From Ponticoccus alexandrii (GTDB taxonomy: Bacteria; Pseudomonadota; Alphaproteobacteria; Rhodobacterales; Rhodobacteraceae), in contig NZ_CP047166.1 of NCBI RefSeq assembly GCF_016806125.1, positions 1,736,001-1,800,000 of the forward strand: 64,000 nucleotides of DNA, read 5' to 3'. Shown piece by piece: positions 46,332 to 54,691 of the stretch (the first letter of the stretch is position 1; each line of letters starts with the position of its first letter). Position numbers and translations under genes: made by a program. The notes beneath the pieces were generated by a model. That model saw only the letters and a list, made by a program, of their open reading frames with translations, did no database searches and had not been told where the DNA came from.

Positions 46332-47423
46332 ATGTCGACCCTGTTCGACCCCCTCAAGGTGGGCGCCATCGACCTGAAGAACCGCGTGGTCATGGCCCCG
46401 CTGACCCGCAACCGTGCCTTCGACGGCGACGCGCCTTCTGACATGCACGTCGACTACTACCGCCAGCGGGCGGGTGCGGGCCTGATCATCACCGAGGCCA
46501 GCCAGATCACGCCCGAGGGCAAAGGCTACGCCTGGACCCCGGGCATCTACAGCGCGGCGCAGATCGCCGGATGGAAGAAGGTCACCGACGCCGTGCATGA
46601 AGCCGGCGGCAAGATCGTCATCCAGCTTTGGCACGTCGGGCGCATCAGCCACACCTCGCTGCAGGAGGGTGGCAAGGCGCCCGTCGCGCCCTCTGCGATC
46701 CGGGCCGAGGGGGTGAAGACCTTCGACGGCGCGCAGATGGTCGAGGTCTCGGAACCCCGCGCGCTGGAGGCGGACGAGCTGCCCCGCATCGTCGAGGCCT
46801 ACGCGCAGGCCACCCGCAACGCCCGCGAGGCGGGCTTCGACGGGGTCGAGGTGCATGGCGCGAACGGCTACCTGCTGGACCAGTTCCTGAAGGACGGCAC
46901 CAACACCCGCGAAGACCCATACGGCGGCTCTTACGAGAACCGCGCCAAGCTGCTGGGGCAGGTGCTGGACGCCGTGACCGACGCCTGGGACGCGGCCCAT
47001 GTGGGGCTGCGGATCTCGCCCTATTCGGGGGCCAATGGCGCCACCGACAGCGACCCCAAGGCGCTTGGCGACTTCCTCGTCGATTTCGTCTCGGGGCGTG
47101 GCCTTGCCTACCTGCACCTGATCGAGGGGCAGACCGGCGGCTCGCGCGACCTGCCCGAGGGCGTCGACCTGAAGGCGCTGAAGGCGCGCTTCGACGGGGC
47201 GTGGATGGTCAACAACGGCTATGACCGCCAGATGGCGCTGGACGCGGTCTCGGGCGGGGATGCGGACCTCGTGGCCTTCGGGCGGCCCTATATCGCCAAT
47301 CCCGACCTTGCCGAGCGGCTGAAGGTGGATGCGGCCCTGAACGAAGGCGATCCGTCCACCTATTACGGCGGCGGGCGCGAGGGGTACACCGACTACCCCA
47401 CCATGCAGGAAGAGCCGGCCTGA
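46332..47423 (+). CDS. Old yellow enzyme family ene-reductase (NemA-like)
   Basis: The 363-residue FMN enzyme reduces activated C=C bonds (enones, maleimides, nitro esters) with NAD(P)H. Signatures: MAPLTRNRA, QLWHVGRISHTSLQ, the substrate-binding pair in VEVHGANGYLLDQFL (H, N) and FGRPYIANPDL. The ATG at 46332 follows AAAGGAAAGC. The stop codon lies inside the first unit of a three-copy repeat. Confidence 0.93.
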   Translation: MSTLFDPLKVGAIDLKNRVVMAPLTRNRAFDGDAPSDMHVDYYRQRAGAGLIITEASQITPEGKGYAWTPGIYSAAQIAGWKKVTDAVHEAGGKIVIQLWHVGRISHTSLQEGGKAPVAPSAIRAEGVKTFDGAQMVEVSEPRALEADELPRIVEAYAQATRNAREAGFDGVEVHGANGYLLDQFLKDGTNTREDPYGGSYENRAKLLGQVLDAVTDAWDAAHVGLRISPYSGANGATDSDPKALGDFLVDFVSGRGLAYLHLIEGQTGGSRDLPEGVDLKALKARFDGAWMVNNGYDRQMALDAVSGGDADLVAFGRPYIANPDLAERLKVDAALNEGDPSTYYGGGREGYTDYPTMQEEPA

Positions 47424-47493
47424 CGTCCGGCCATTCACAGGGGGCCAGCCTGACGACCGGCCCGGGCAGAAACAGCCGGTCTGACGACCGGAC
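47414..47493. repeat. Three-copy direct repeat GCCRGYCTGACGWCCGG with self-complementary arms
   Basis: Units at 47414-47432, 47444-47462 and 47475-47493 are 30-31 bases apart, each able to fold (for example CCGGT-CTGACG-ACCGG). The first unit contains the ene-reductase stop codon. Confidence 0.7.
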
Positions 47494-47497
47494 ACTC

Positions 47498-47540
47498 GGG
47501 CGCGCGACCCTCGCGCGCCCTCTGCCGGACCGGCGGTCCG
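47498..47540. terminator. Strong hairpins after the ene-reductase gene
   Basis: GGGCGCGCGA (47498-47507) pairs with TCGCGCGCCC (47511-47520), and CGGACC (47526-47531) with GGTCCG (47535-47540). No T-run follows. Confidence 0.5.
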
Positions 47541-47607
47541 TGCGGGAACGATTGCCCTGCGCGGGCCGGGTGACTATCTTCGTTCGACCATCCCTGGAGA
47601 CTCACCC

Positions 47608-47772
47608 ATGAACTACGCAAAATCCGGCGGCGCCAAGCCCGCCAAGGGCGCCCCGCGCTTCGACGGCAATAAGGACCGCCCCGAGGGCAAGGACGCGCGC
47701 GGCGGCAAGGCCGACAAGTCCGACCTTCTGGCGCGGATGAAGGCCGCGCAGGCCAAGGACGACAAGGCCTGA
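47608..47772 (+). CDS. Small basic protein (54 residues)
   Basis: The frame from ATG 47608 (TGGAGA upstream) reads MNYAKSGGAKPAKGAPRF and ends KSDLLARMKAAQAKDDKA. It is Lys/Gly-rich with a short C-terminal helix. Similar small Lys-rich proteins occur in roseobacters, with no known function. The clear ribosome-binding site and third-position GC bias support coding. Confidence 0.65.
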   Translation: MNYAKSGGAKPAKGAPRFDGNKDRPEGKDARGGKADKSDLLARMKAAQAKDDKA

Positions 47773-47910
47773 GCCGCGCCGCGCCCGATCCGGCGGGCCG
47801 CGCGCCCGTCATACCCCTTTTGCGGGCGTTCCCGAGGGCGGCCGCAAAGCTGCTGTGGATTGTTCCCAATCCGCGCTTGCGCCGCCCCTTGGGCCGCGTC
47901 ACACTCCCCC

Positions 47911-47958
47911 GAAGGCGAAGGCGAAGGCGAAGGCGAAGGCGAAGGCGAAGGCGAAGGG
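47911..47958. repeat. Hexanucleotide simple-sequence repeat (GAAGGC)8 upstream of lon
   Basis: Seven perfect GAAGGC units and one GAAGGG lie 116 bases before the lon start. Copy number of such a tract can change by slippage. On the minus strand it would encode Ser-Pro repeats, but that frame has no other support. Confidence 0.85.
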
Positions 47959-48073
47959 GTCTCGGTTGAAAATCCGTTAAGAAACCCCACCTTCATTCCT
48001 CATGACCGGAGACGGTCCACGGCTGCCGCGACGCGGGGTCCGACCGTCTTGCCAATAACTAGGAAACGCGAGC

Positions 48074-50485
48074 ATGAAACAGCCACTCAATCCCTCGTAC
48101 CCGGTGCTGCCGCTGCGCGACATCGTCGTGTTCCCGCACATGATCGTGCCGCTCTTCGTTGGACGCGACAAATCTGTGCGCGCCCTCGAAGAGGTGATGA
48201 ACGACGACAAGCAGATCCTGCTTGCCAGCCAGATGGACGCCTCCGAGGACGATCCCGATCCCAAGGGCATCTACAAGGCCGGCGTGCTGGCCAATGTGCT
48301 GCAACTGCTCAAACTGCCCGACGGCACCGTCAAGGTGCTGGTCGAGGGGCAGGCGCGCGTGCGCATCACCGAATACCTTGAAAACGAGAACTTCTTCGAG
48401 GCCCGGGCCGAGTACCTGACCGAGATGCCCGGCGATACCGCCGCCATCGAGGCGCTGACCCATACCGTGGCCGAAGAGTTCGAGCGTTACGCCAAGGTCA
48501 AGAAGAACATCCCCGAAGAGGCGCTGGCCGCCGTCGGTGGCGCGCAGGAGCCTGCGCAACTGGCCGATCTGGTCGCCGGTCATCTTGGTATCGAGGTGCA
48601 GCAAAAGCAGGAACTGCTTGAAACACTTGCGATTTCCGAACGTCTGGAGAAGGTCTATGGCCTGATGCAGGGCGAAATGTCGGTCCTGAATGTCGAGAAG
48701 AAGATCAAGACCCGCGTCAAGACGCAGATGGAGAAGACCCAGCGCGAATACTACCTGAATGAGCAGATGAAGGCCATTCAGAAAGAGCTGGGCGATGGCG
48801 AGGACGGCGAAGGCGAAGTGGCCGAGCTGGAAGAGAAAATCGCCAACACCAAGCTGTCGAAAGAGGCGCGCGAAAAGGCTGACGCGGAACTCAAGAAGCT
48901 CAAGAACATGAGCCCGATGAGCGCCGAGGCGACAGTCGTGCGCAACTACCTCGACTGGATGCTGTCGATCCCGTGGGGCACCAAGAGCCGCGTCAAGAAG
49001 GACTTGAACAAGGCTCAGGAAGTCCTTGATGCGGATCACTATTCCCTTGAGAAGGTCAAGGAGCGGATCGTCGAGTACCTTGCGGTTCAGGCGCGCAGCC
49101 AGAAGCTGAAGGGCCCGATCCTCTGCCTCGTCGGACCTCCGGGCGTCGGCAAGACCTCGCTTGGCAAGTCGATGGCCAAGGCCACGGGACGCGAGTTCAT
49201 CCGCATCTCGCTGGGCGGCGTGCGCGATGAATCCGAGATCCGGGGTCACCGCCGGACCTACATCGGTTCGATGCCCGGCAAGATCATCCAGGCGCTGAAG
49301 AAGGCCAAGACCACGAACCCGCTCATCCTGCTCGACGAGATCGACAAGATGGGGCAGGACTTCCGTGGCGATCCGGCTTCGGCCATGCTGGAAGTGCTTG
49401 ATCCCGAACAGAACTCGACCTTCGTGGACCACTACCTTGAAGTGGAATACGACCTGTCGAACGTCATGTTCGTGACCACCTCGAACAGCTACAACATGCC
49501 GGTGCCGCTGCTGGACCGGATGGAGATCATCCCGCTTTCGGGCTACACCGAGGACGAGAAGATCGAGATCGCCAAGCGCCACCTGCTGGACAAGCAGACC
49601 AAGGCACACGGGCTGAAGGCCAAGGAGTTCTCCGTTGGTGGCGACGCGCTGACCGACATCGTGCGGTACTACACCCGCGAGGCCGGCGTGCGGAACCTCG
49701 AACGCGAGATCGCCAAGCTGGCGCGCAAGGCCGTGACCAAGATCGTCAAGAAAGAGACCGACGCGGTCTCGGTGTCGTCCGACAACCTCGACGATTTCCT
49801 TGGCGTGCGGAAATACCGCTACGGTCTGGCCGAAGAGGAAAGCCAGGTGGGGGTCGTGACCGGCCTTGCCTATACCTCCGTGGGCGGCGATCTGCTGCAG
49901 ATCGAGGCGCTGCGCCTGCCGGGCAAGGGCCGGATGAAGACCACCGGCAAGCTGGGCGACGTGATGAAAGAGTCCATCGACGCCGCCTCGTCCTACGTGC
50001 GGTCCATCGCGCCCTCGATCGGGGTGAAGCCTCCGCGCTTCGACAAGTGGGACATCCACGTCCATGTGCCGGACGGCGCCACACCCAAGGACGGGCCCTC
50101 TGCGGGTCTGGCCATGGTCACGGCCATTGTCTCTGTGCTGACCGGCCTGCCGGTGCGCAAAGACATCGCCATGACCGGTGAGGTGACGCTGCGTGGCAAT
50201 GCCTCCGCGATCGGTGGCTTGAAGGAAAAGCTGCTGGCGGCGCTTCGCGGGGGAATCACCACGGTCTTCATCCCGGAAGAGAACGAGAAGGACCTCGCCG
50301 ATATCCCGGACAACGTGAAGGAGGGGCTGAAGATCATCCCCGTCAAGCACGTGTCCGAGGTGCTGGACATGGCCCTGATCGGCAAACCGGAGCCGGTGGA
50401 ATGGGACGAGGAGGCTGAAGAGGCCGCCGCGGCCGCCGCCAAGGCCAAGGCCGAGGAGACCGGCGCAGGCGCAACCGCGCACTGA
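48074..50485 (+). CDS. lon: Endopeptidase La (Lon protease)
   Basis: The 803-residue ATP-dependent protease degrades misfolded and regulatory proteins. N-terminal substrate domain ([19 protein letters not shown]), AAA+ module with Walker [14 protein letters not shown] and Walker [11 protein letters not shown], and protease domain with the Ser-Lys dyad: Ser in [13 protein letters not shown] and Lys in the [10 protein letters not shown] segment. Only 803 residues with an Ala/Glu-rich tail, normal for LonA. The promoter region carries a variable-looking GAAGGC tract. Confidence 0.97.
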   Translation: MKQPLNPSYPVLPLRDIVVFPHMIVPLFVGRDKSVRALEEVMNDDKQILLASQMDASEDDPDPKGIYKAGVLANVLQLLKLPDGTVKVLVEGQARVRITEYLENENFFEARAEYLTEMPGDTAAIEALTHTVAEEFERYAKVKKNIPEEALAAVGGAQEPAQLADLVAGHLGIEVQQKQELLETLAISERLEKVYGLMQGEMSVLNVEKKIKTRVKTQMEKTQREYYLNEQMKAIQKELGDGEDGEGEVAELEEKIANTKLSKEAREKADAELKKLKNMSPMSAEATVVRNYLDWMLSIPWGTKSRVKKDLNKAQEVLDADHYSLEKVKERIVEYLAVQARSQKLKGPILCLVGPPGVGKTSLGKSMAKATGREFIRISLGGVRDESEIRGHRRTYIGSMPGKIIQALKKAKTTNPLILLDEIDKMGQDFRGDPASAMLEVLDPEQNSTFVDHYLEVEYDLSNVMFVTTSNSYNMPVPLLDRMEIIPLSGYTEDEKIEIAKRHLLDKQTKAHGLKAKEFSVGGDALTDIVRYYTREAGVRNLEREIAKLARKAVTKIVKKETDAVSVSSDNLDDFLGVRKYRYGLAEEESQVGVVTGLAYTSVGGDLLQIEALRLPGKGRMKTTGKLGDVMKESIDAASSYVRSIAPSIGVKPPRFDKWDIHVHVPDGATPKDGPSAGLAMVTAIVSVLTGLPVRKDIAMTGEVTLRGNASAIGGLKEKLLAALRGGITTVFIPEENEKDLADIPDNVKEGLKIIPVKHVSEVLDMALIGKPEPVEWDEEAEEAAAAAAKAKAEETGAGATAH

Positions 50486-50506
50486 ATGTCCTGACCAGAA
50501 ATAAAG

Positions 50507-50538
50507 AAGGCGTCGCAAGGGATTGCGGCGCCTTTTTT
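50507..50538 (+). terminator. Terminator of lon
   Basis: AAGGCGTCGCAA (50507-50518) pairs with TTGCGGCGCCTT (50523-50534), one mismatch, followed by T6 (50533-50538). Confidence 0.9.
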
Positions 50539-50577
50539 ATGTGATGCGTGAGGGGTGGCCTTCAACCGGCGGAGCGG

Positions 50578-50766
50578 TCAGTTGGCCGCGGCGGCGCCGA
50601 ACAGAAGCAGGGTCATGATGCCCAGAACGATACCTGCAGAATCGGTGCTGGAGTTGGCGGCGTCCTCGATGATCACTGGCGGGTCGACATAGGGCGTCTC
50701 GTAGTTGCCGGCGAAAGCGGTCGAAGCAACGAAAAAAAGACTTGTTCCCAGTACGATGGATTTCAT
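50578..50766 (-). CDS. Small exported/membrane protein (62 residues)
   Basis: A signal peptide (MKSIVLGTSLFFVASTAFAG) is followed by a short polar part (NYETPYVDPPVIIEDAA) and a C-terminal hydrophobic helix (AGIVLGIMTLLLFGAAAA). Small proteins of this design are common in roseobacters but unnamed. It converges on lon and is divergent from the HU-like gene. Confidence 0.7.
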   Translation of the reverse strand: MKSIVLGTSLFFVASTAFAGNYETPYVDPPVIIEDAANSSTDSAGIVLGIMTLLLFGAAAAN

Positions 50767-50839
50767 GTTCTTTTGCTCCAGCCCAGATGGTTGAACCCGA
50801 ATCCTGCGGCAGGGATCCTTTGCGAGTCAACCTGGCGCT

Positions 50840-50867
50840 TTGATCGATTCGGTTTTTCTGATACACT
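50840..50867 (+). promoter_or_regulatory. Promoter of the HU-like gene
   Basis: TTGATC (50840-50845), a 16 bp spacer and TACACT (50862-50867) lie 75 bases before the ATG in an AT-richer stretch. Confidence 0.55.
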
Positions 50868-50941
50868 GATGCGGCAATAAAACGAGCGGACCCGCAGAAG
50901 ACGGGCCGCCTCCGGGCATAAAAAAGAGCAGAGACAGGCAC

Positions 50942-51529
50942 ATGACAAGCAAGACAGAGACGACGCCCCGTCGACGGACGGCGGGTGCAAACAAGGCGAG
51001 TCTGCGGGCCAGACGACGCGCTCAGGCGGCATCCGAGGCGGAAGAGGCGGCCATCGCCGCCGCGCTGGCTGCCGATCAGGCCTGGCTTCAGGCAGAGGCG
51101 CAGGCCGATCTGGAGGCCGGGATCACCGATCTGCCCAATCCGGCACAGGCCGAGGATCAGGCCCTGCCGGAACAGTCGCAGGGGGCCGCCGAGATCCATT
51201 CGGACGAGGCCGATGAGACTGGTCAGGACGAGGTTCGCGATGTCAGTTTCGTGGCGCCGCCCGAGCTGCGCAAACGCGAGCTGATTGCGATGGCCGTTCA
51301 GCGCAGCGGAATGCGCAAACGCGACGTGAAGCCTGCCATCGAAGCGGCGCTTGCGGTGATGGGCGAGGCGCTGGCCTCCGGCCGCGAGCTGAACCTCGTG
51401 CCGCTGGGAAAGGTCAAGGTCACAAGGCTGAAGAAGGGCGGTCGCGCGCTGGTTGTGCACACCCGTGTTCGCCAACCCGACGATCCTCAAGATTCCCGGC
51501 CAAACCCCCTTGCACAGGCCGCGGAGTGA
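50942..51529 (+). CDS. HU-family DNA-binding protein with long N-terminal extension
   Basis: The 195-residue protein ends in an HU/IHF-like domain (residues about 108-180: RKRELIAMAVQRSGMRKRDV, GRELNLVPLGKVKVTRLKKG). The first 105 residues are a basic stretch (RRRTAGANKASLRARRRAQ) followed by an acidic Ala/Glu/Asp-rich linker. Plain HU is about 90 residues, so the extension roughly doubles it. Such proteins organise the nucleoid; the tail might contact DNA or proteins. Confidence 0.85.
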   Translation: MTSKTETTPRRRTAGANKASLRARRRAQAASEAEEAAIAAALAADQAWLQAEAQADLEAGITDLPNPAQAEDQALPEQSQGAAEIHSDEADETGQDEVRDVSFVAPPELRKRELIAMAVQRSGMRKRDVKPAIEAALAVMGEALASGRELNLVPLGKVKVTRLKKGGRALVVHTRVRQPDDPQDSRPNPLAQAAE

Positions 51530-51548
51530 GGCTAATACGCCCGGCACC

Positions 51549-51623
51549 GGGTGATTAGCTCAGTGGTAGAGCGCTTCGTTCACATCGAAGATGTCAGGAG
51601 TTCAAATCTCTTATCACCCACCA
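51549..51623 (+). tRNA. tRNA-Val (CAC)
   Basis: Acceptor GGGTGAT pairs with ATCACCC (51613-51619), discriminator A, CCA encoded at 51621-51623. Anticodon arm CTTCG-TTCACAT-CGAAG gives anticodon CAC. The T stem contains one G-T pair. Confidence 0.95.
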
Positions 51624-51630
51624 GAATTCA

Positions 51631-51661
51631 GGGGCCTCGCATCGCTGCGGGCCCCTTTTTT
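51631..51661 (+). terminator. Terminator after tRNA-Val(CAC)
   Basis: GGGGCC plus CGCA (51631-51641) pair with TGCG and GGCCCC (51646-51655), followed by T6. Confidence 0.9.
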
Positions 51662-51776
51662 CTGTCCCGTCGCTCCGCTGTAGCAGACCCTATGCTCTGT
51701 TCAGCGGGGGCGACGTCTTTGCAGGGGCGGGGCCGAAGGCTTCCCGAAGTTTCGCGTACAGCCCGCGCGCGGGCCG

Positions 51777-51929
51777 TTGCAGACAGAGCTGCCGCAGCAC
51801 GGTCAAACCCGCGTACTGGCGCTTGTGCAAGGCAAATGGGACCGGCTGCCCTGCGCCACCTATCGCGGGGCAGGTCCCTCCCGGCGCCTGTGGCCCGGGC
51901 CTCTTGCACTGCCGGAGCAGTTTGGCTAA
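51777..51929 (+). other. Possible small ORF or gene remnant between the two tRNA-Val genes
   Basis: An open frame runs from a stop at about 51680 to TAA 51927-51929. Its last part (TELPQHGQTRVLALVQGKW, DRLPCATYRGAGPSRRLWP, LALPEQFG) has a protein-like composition. There is no ATG; TTG 51777 is the only plausible start. It may be a fragment of a displaced gene. Confidence 0.25.
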
Positions 51930-51942
51930 ATGCCGTGGGACC

Positions 51943-52018
<76 letters not shown>

Positions 52019-52071
52019 ATCTTTCCAGCGCCTTACGGGAATTCTGCGAAGTGTTCCCTAGTTCTTTGAAC

Positions 52072-53082
52072 CTAAGCCCTGTCTTTTAGGGTCGTGAAAT
52101 CCAGCACGTTTACAGCGTCTTGCATGTGTTCCGGCAGGTATCGACCATAGGTTCGGTAGGTGACGCTGATGTTGGAATGCCCGAGGACCTGCGCGACCTT
52201 TTCGATTGGCACGCCTTCGGACAGCATCCAGACGGCGGCGGTGTGGCGCAGGTCGTGAATCCGGACATGGCCGATCTTGGCGCGCTCTACGGCGGCGGTG
52301 AAGCCCTTGCGGATGCTCTTCACCGGGCCGCCTGCATATTCGACAACGAAGTCGGTCAGCGCGGCACGCTGCGCCACGTCCAGCGCCGCGCGGGTTCCGC
52401 TGTTCATCGGGACCACGGATCGGCCCTTGCGCGTCTTGGCGTCTGCCAGCCGCAGGTTGATGGTACCGCGCTCGAAATCCACCCGGTCCCATTCCAGATC
52501 GAGGATCGCGCCGATCCGTGCGCCAGTCCCCAGCAGCAATGCCAGGGCGAGGCGGATGTGCGGTTCGCGGGCGCCGTCGAGCAGGGCGCGCGCTTCGCCC
52601 TTGTTGAGAATGCGCTTGTCCTTCTCGGGCTTAGCGGGGCGCCAGATCTTCGGGGCGCGGTCAATTCTGCGCACGTCGCGGGCGAAGTTCAGCGCGGTCT
52701 GCAGGTGCCCGAGTTCGGTCCAGATCGTGCCTTGGGACTTTCCGGCGTCAGCCCGGGTGCGCGCGTAGGAAACGCAGAGGACCTTGGTGATGTTCTCGGG
52801 CAGGTAGGCGCCGAAGTGGGGCAGGATGGCCTTCCCGGTATAGCCCATGGTCGTAGCGGTGGGCTTGTCGCCCAAATCTTCCACGTATTCGGCCCATAGG
52901 TCGGCGACCGTCGCACCGCGCGGTGCGCTGGCGTAGGTGACGCGCCGGTAAACCTCTATTGCCTCGGCTTCTGCGTCCTCTCGGGTGCGTGCCGCAAGAC
53001 CATGGCGGGTCCGCTTTCCATCTGGCTTGCGCCAGTAGACGCAGAACCCGCCGCGAAATCGTCCGATGCTGATGTCTGGCAT
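52072..53082 (-). CDS. Tyrosine-type site-specific integrase
   Basis: The 336-residue recombinase has an N-terminal arm-binding part, a SAM-like core-binding domain (residues about 58-140) and a catalytic domain with R189 (GTGARIGAILDLEW), H276-x-x-R279 (HDLRHTAAVWML), H302 (LGHSNIS) and the likely nucleophile Y312. It integrates and excises the prophage at the adjacent tRNA-Val. Its 3' end points at the tRNA, 54 bases away. Its start overlaps the excisionase gene by 127 bases. Confidence 0.93.
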   Translation of the reverse strand: MPDISIGRFRGGFCVYWRKPDGKRTRHGLAARTREDAEAEAIEVYRRVTYASAPRGATVADLWAEYVEDLGDKPTATTMGYTGKAILPHFGAYLPENITKVLCVSYARTRADAGKSQGTIWTELGHLQTALNFARDVRRIDRAPKIWRPAKPEKDKRILNKGEARALLDGAREPHIRLALALLLGTGARIGAILDLEWDRVDFERGTINLRLADAKTRKGRSVVPMNSGTRAALDVAQRAALTDFVVEYAGGPVKSIRKGFTAAVERAKIGHVRIHDLRHTAAVWMLSEGVPIEKVAQVLGHSNISVTYRTYGRYLPEHMQDAVNVLDFTTLKDRA

Positions 53083-53237
53083 TCGTATTCCTCCACGGCG
53101 TCCATGGGTATCCGGTATAACCGCCCGAGGCGGAAAGATCGAAGCGCATTCGACCGGCAGAGCTGTCGGACGGTCTCAGGGCTGCATTCCCAGCGTTCAG
53201 CCAGCTTGTCAGGGGTCAGGGGCCGGGGCGCGGTCAT
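52956..53237 (-). CDS. Excisionase-type helix-turn-helix protein
   Basis: The 93-residue protein has an N-terminal winged helix of the excisionase family (LTPDKLAERWECSPETVRQL, FRLGRLYRIPMDAVEEYE). The C-terminal 45 residues are polar and encoded in the part overlapping the integrase. It would direct excision and compact the attachment-site complex. Confidence 0.75.
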   Translation of the reverse strand: MTAPRPLTPDKLAERWECSPETVRQLCRSNALRSFRLGRLYRIPMDAVEEYECQTSASDDFAAGSASTGASQMESGPAMVLRHAPERTQKPRQ

Positions 53238-53347
53238 TGGCTTGCCTCCCGATCTTCAAGGGCGCGGATCGCGTCCGGCTGTTCGGCGACGGCGACACGC
53301 ATGGTGCGGTGGAACTGTTCCAGTTCGATAACGACAAGCTGGCTCAT
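53234..53347 (-). CDS. Phage small protein (37 residues)
   Basis: MSQLVVIELEQFHRTMRVAV is followed by EQPDAIRALEDREASQ. It overlaps both neighbours by 4 bases (ATGA at each side), the strongest sign that it is translated. No family recognised. Confidence 0.6.
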   Translation of the reverse strand: MSQLVVIELEQFHRTMRVAVAEQPDAIRALEDREASQ

Positions 53348-54030
53348 GCTGCGGCCTTTTCCTGTTGTGCGAAATCGCCCCATTGGGCGGCGGCGGCATC
53401 CATCATGCCGGGGAATGACCTGGACCGTAGACGCGCCCGATCCGGGCCGGGCGGCATCCGGTGCACGCGGTTCCAGCGCTTCCATTCATCCGACCCGCGC
53501 GGCGGTTCCGGCAGGCGGTCGGTCGGGCGCAGACGGGGCAGGCGGCGCAGATACCACCCGGTGTCCTTGTACGCCTTTTCTCCGAACCAATGCGGCTGGA
53601 CGATATGGGGCGCGGGCAGATCCTCGGGCATGCGGTCGCGCGCGAGGTCGTGCATTGCCGGGTTTTCGATAGCGACATGCTCGACGGGTGCATTCCAGCA
53701 GGCCCGGAACAGGTCGACCCCGGATTCGAATTCCGCGATCATGTCGGGCCACGTCCGCCCCTTCGGCAGAACCTTCGGCGGGGTCATCTTTCCCGGCCCG
53801 GAAAGCCAGCGCCGCCCCGACCGGCAAAGCCGCGTGCAGGGCGGGTGCATCACGCACAGCAAATCCCAGCCGTCGCCGAGAATGTCCCGAACGTCGCCGG
53901 TGATGTGCCGGTTTGTCTGATCTTCGGCGGGCAGCAGGTCGCAGGACCACGCATCGAACCCGCGCGCCAGAAAGGCCCGGCGGGCAATGCCGCTGGTTTC
54001 GCAGCCGATCAGGACGCGCAGGGCCGTCAC
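53344..54030 (-). CDS. Phage protein resembling C5-cytosine methyltransferases
   Basis: The 228-residue protein begins with a SAM-binding-like motif (VLIGCETSGIARRAFLARG, then AWSCDLLPAED) and has HPPCTRLCRSGRRWL where C5 methyltransferases have the catalytic PC, and IENPAMH where they have ENV. A target-recognition domain is short or missing. Such proteins are frequent in alphaproteobacterial phages. It could methylate or otherwise modify pyrimidines, or be a catalytically altered relative. Translationally coupled to both neighbours. Confidence 0.65.
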   Translation of the reverse strand: MTALRVLIGCETSGIARRAFLARGFDAWSCDLLPAEDQTNRHITGDVRDILGDGWDLLCVMHPPCTRLCRSGRRWLSGPGKMTPPKVLPKGRTWPDMIAEFESGVDLFRACWNAPVEHVAIENPAMHDLARDRMPEDLPAPHIVQPHWFGEKAYKDTGWYLRRLPRLRPTDRLPEPPRGSDEWKRWNRVHRMPPGPDRARLRSRSFPGMMDAAAAQWGDFAQQEKAAA

Positions 54031-54623
54031 GCCAGCGCCCGCAAGATCAGTGCGAGGATCGCCCCGCCCGCGACGGCGATCAGGGTGAGTTCCAGCCCGG
54101 TAAAGCCGGGCAGGGCAGGCTGTTCCAGGATCGATCCCGCCTGCGGCCTATGGGGCCGCGCCGGGGCATGGTCCGGCGCAACGCGGGCAACGGGGCCGGG
54201 CGCCTCGGGCTGTGCCGCCGGAGCCATGCCAACATCCGCGCCGCCGTAGAGCGCGCGCAGGGCGTCGAGCGGCAATCCCTGATCTTCGGGCGCCACGGGC
54301 ACCGGCAGGGCGCGGATCTGCGCGCCGATGCTCTGCACCTTCTGCAGGTAGAGCTTGCCGCCCTTGCTGACGGTCGGCGGCGGGCCCTCGCCGTGCAAGG
54401 TCATCGGGCGCCACTGGTCGAGAATCCATCTTTCGACGTAATAGACATTTGCCTTGGGCATCGGGTCACCTGCAGGTTTCGGGATGTGAGCGGCGATCAG
54501 ATCGAGGACGGCGGCGTGGCGTTTCGCGTGACTAGCCGTGTCCCGCTTGCCCCATGTGTCCCGGTCTGTCTTGCGCCAGTTTTCCTGAGCGGTCCGGACT
54601 GCGCTTTCGTCATATTCTGGCAT
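54027..54623 (-). CDS. Phage protein with C-terminal membrane helix
   Basis: The 198-residue protein (start 54623, MPEYDESAVRTAQENWRK) has a polar N-terminal region with YYVERWILDQWRPM, a Pro/Ala-rich linker and a single C-terminal hydrophobic helix (LELTLIAVAGGAILALILRA), so it looks tail-anchored. No family recognised. Coupled to the methyltransferase-like gene by a 4-base overlap. Confidence 0.6.
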   Translation of the reverse strand: MPEYDESAVRTAQENWRKTDRDTWGKRDTASHAKRHAAVLDLIAAHIPKPAGDPMPKANVYYVERWILDQWRPMTLHGEGPPPTVSKGGKLYLQKVQSIGAQIRALPVPVAPEDQGLPLDALRALYGGADVGMAPAAQPEAPGPVARVAPDHAPARPHRPQAGSILEQPALPGFTGLELTLIAVAGGAILALILRALA

Positions 54624-54691
54624 CGGTCGGGTTCCTCTCTGCCGTCCATCGCAACGCCCCGGCGGTCCGGGGCGCTGACAAAGACGGCAGG

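Noticed and set aside
47613-47996. Minus-strand frame with Ser-Pro repeats over the GAAGGC tract
   Set aside because: The repeats simply translate the simple-sequence tract, and the rest is antisense to the small basic protein gene.
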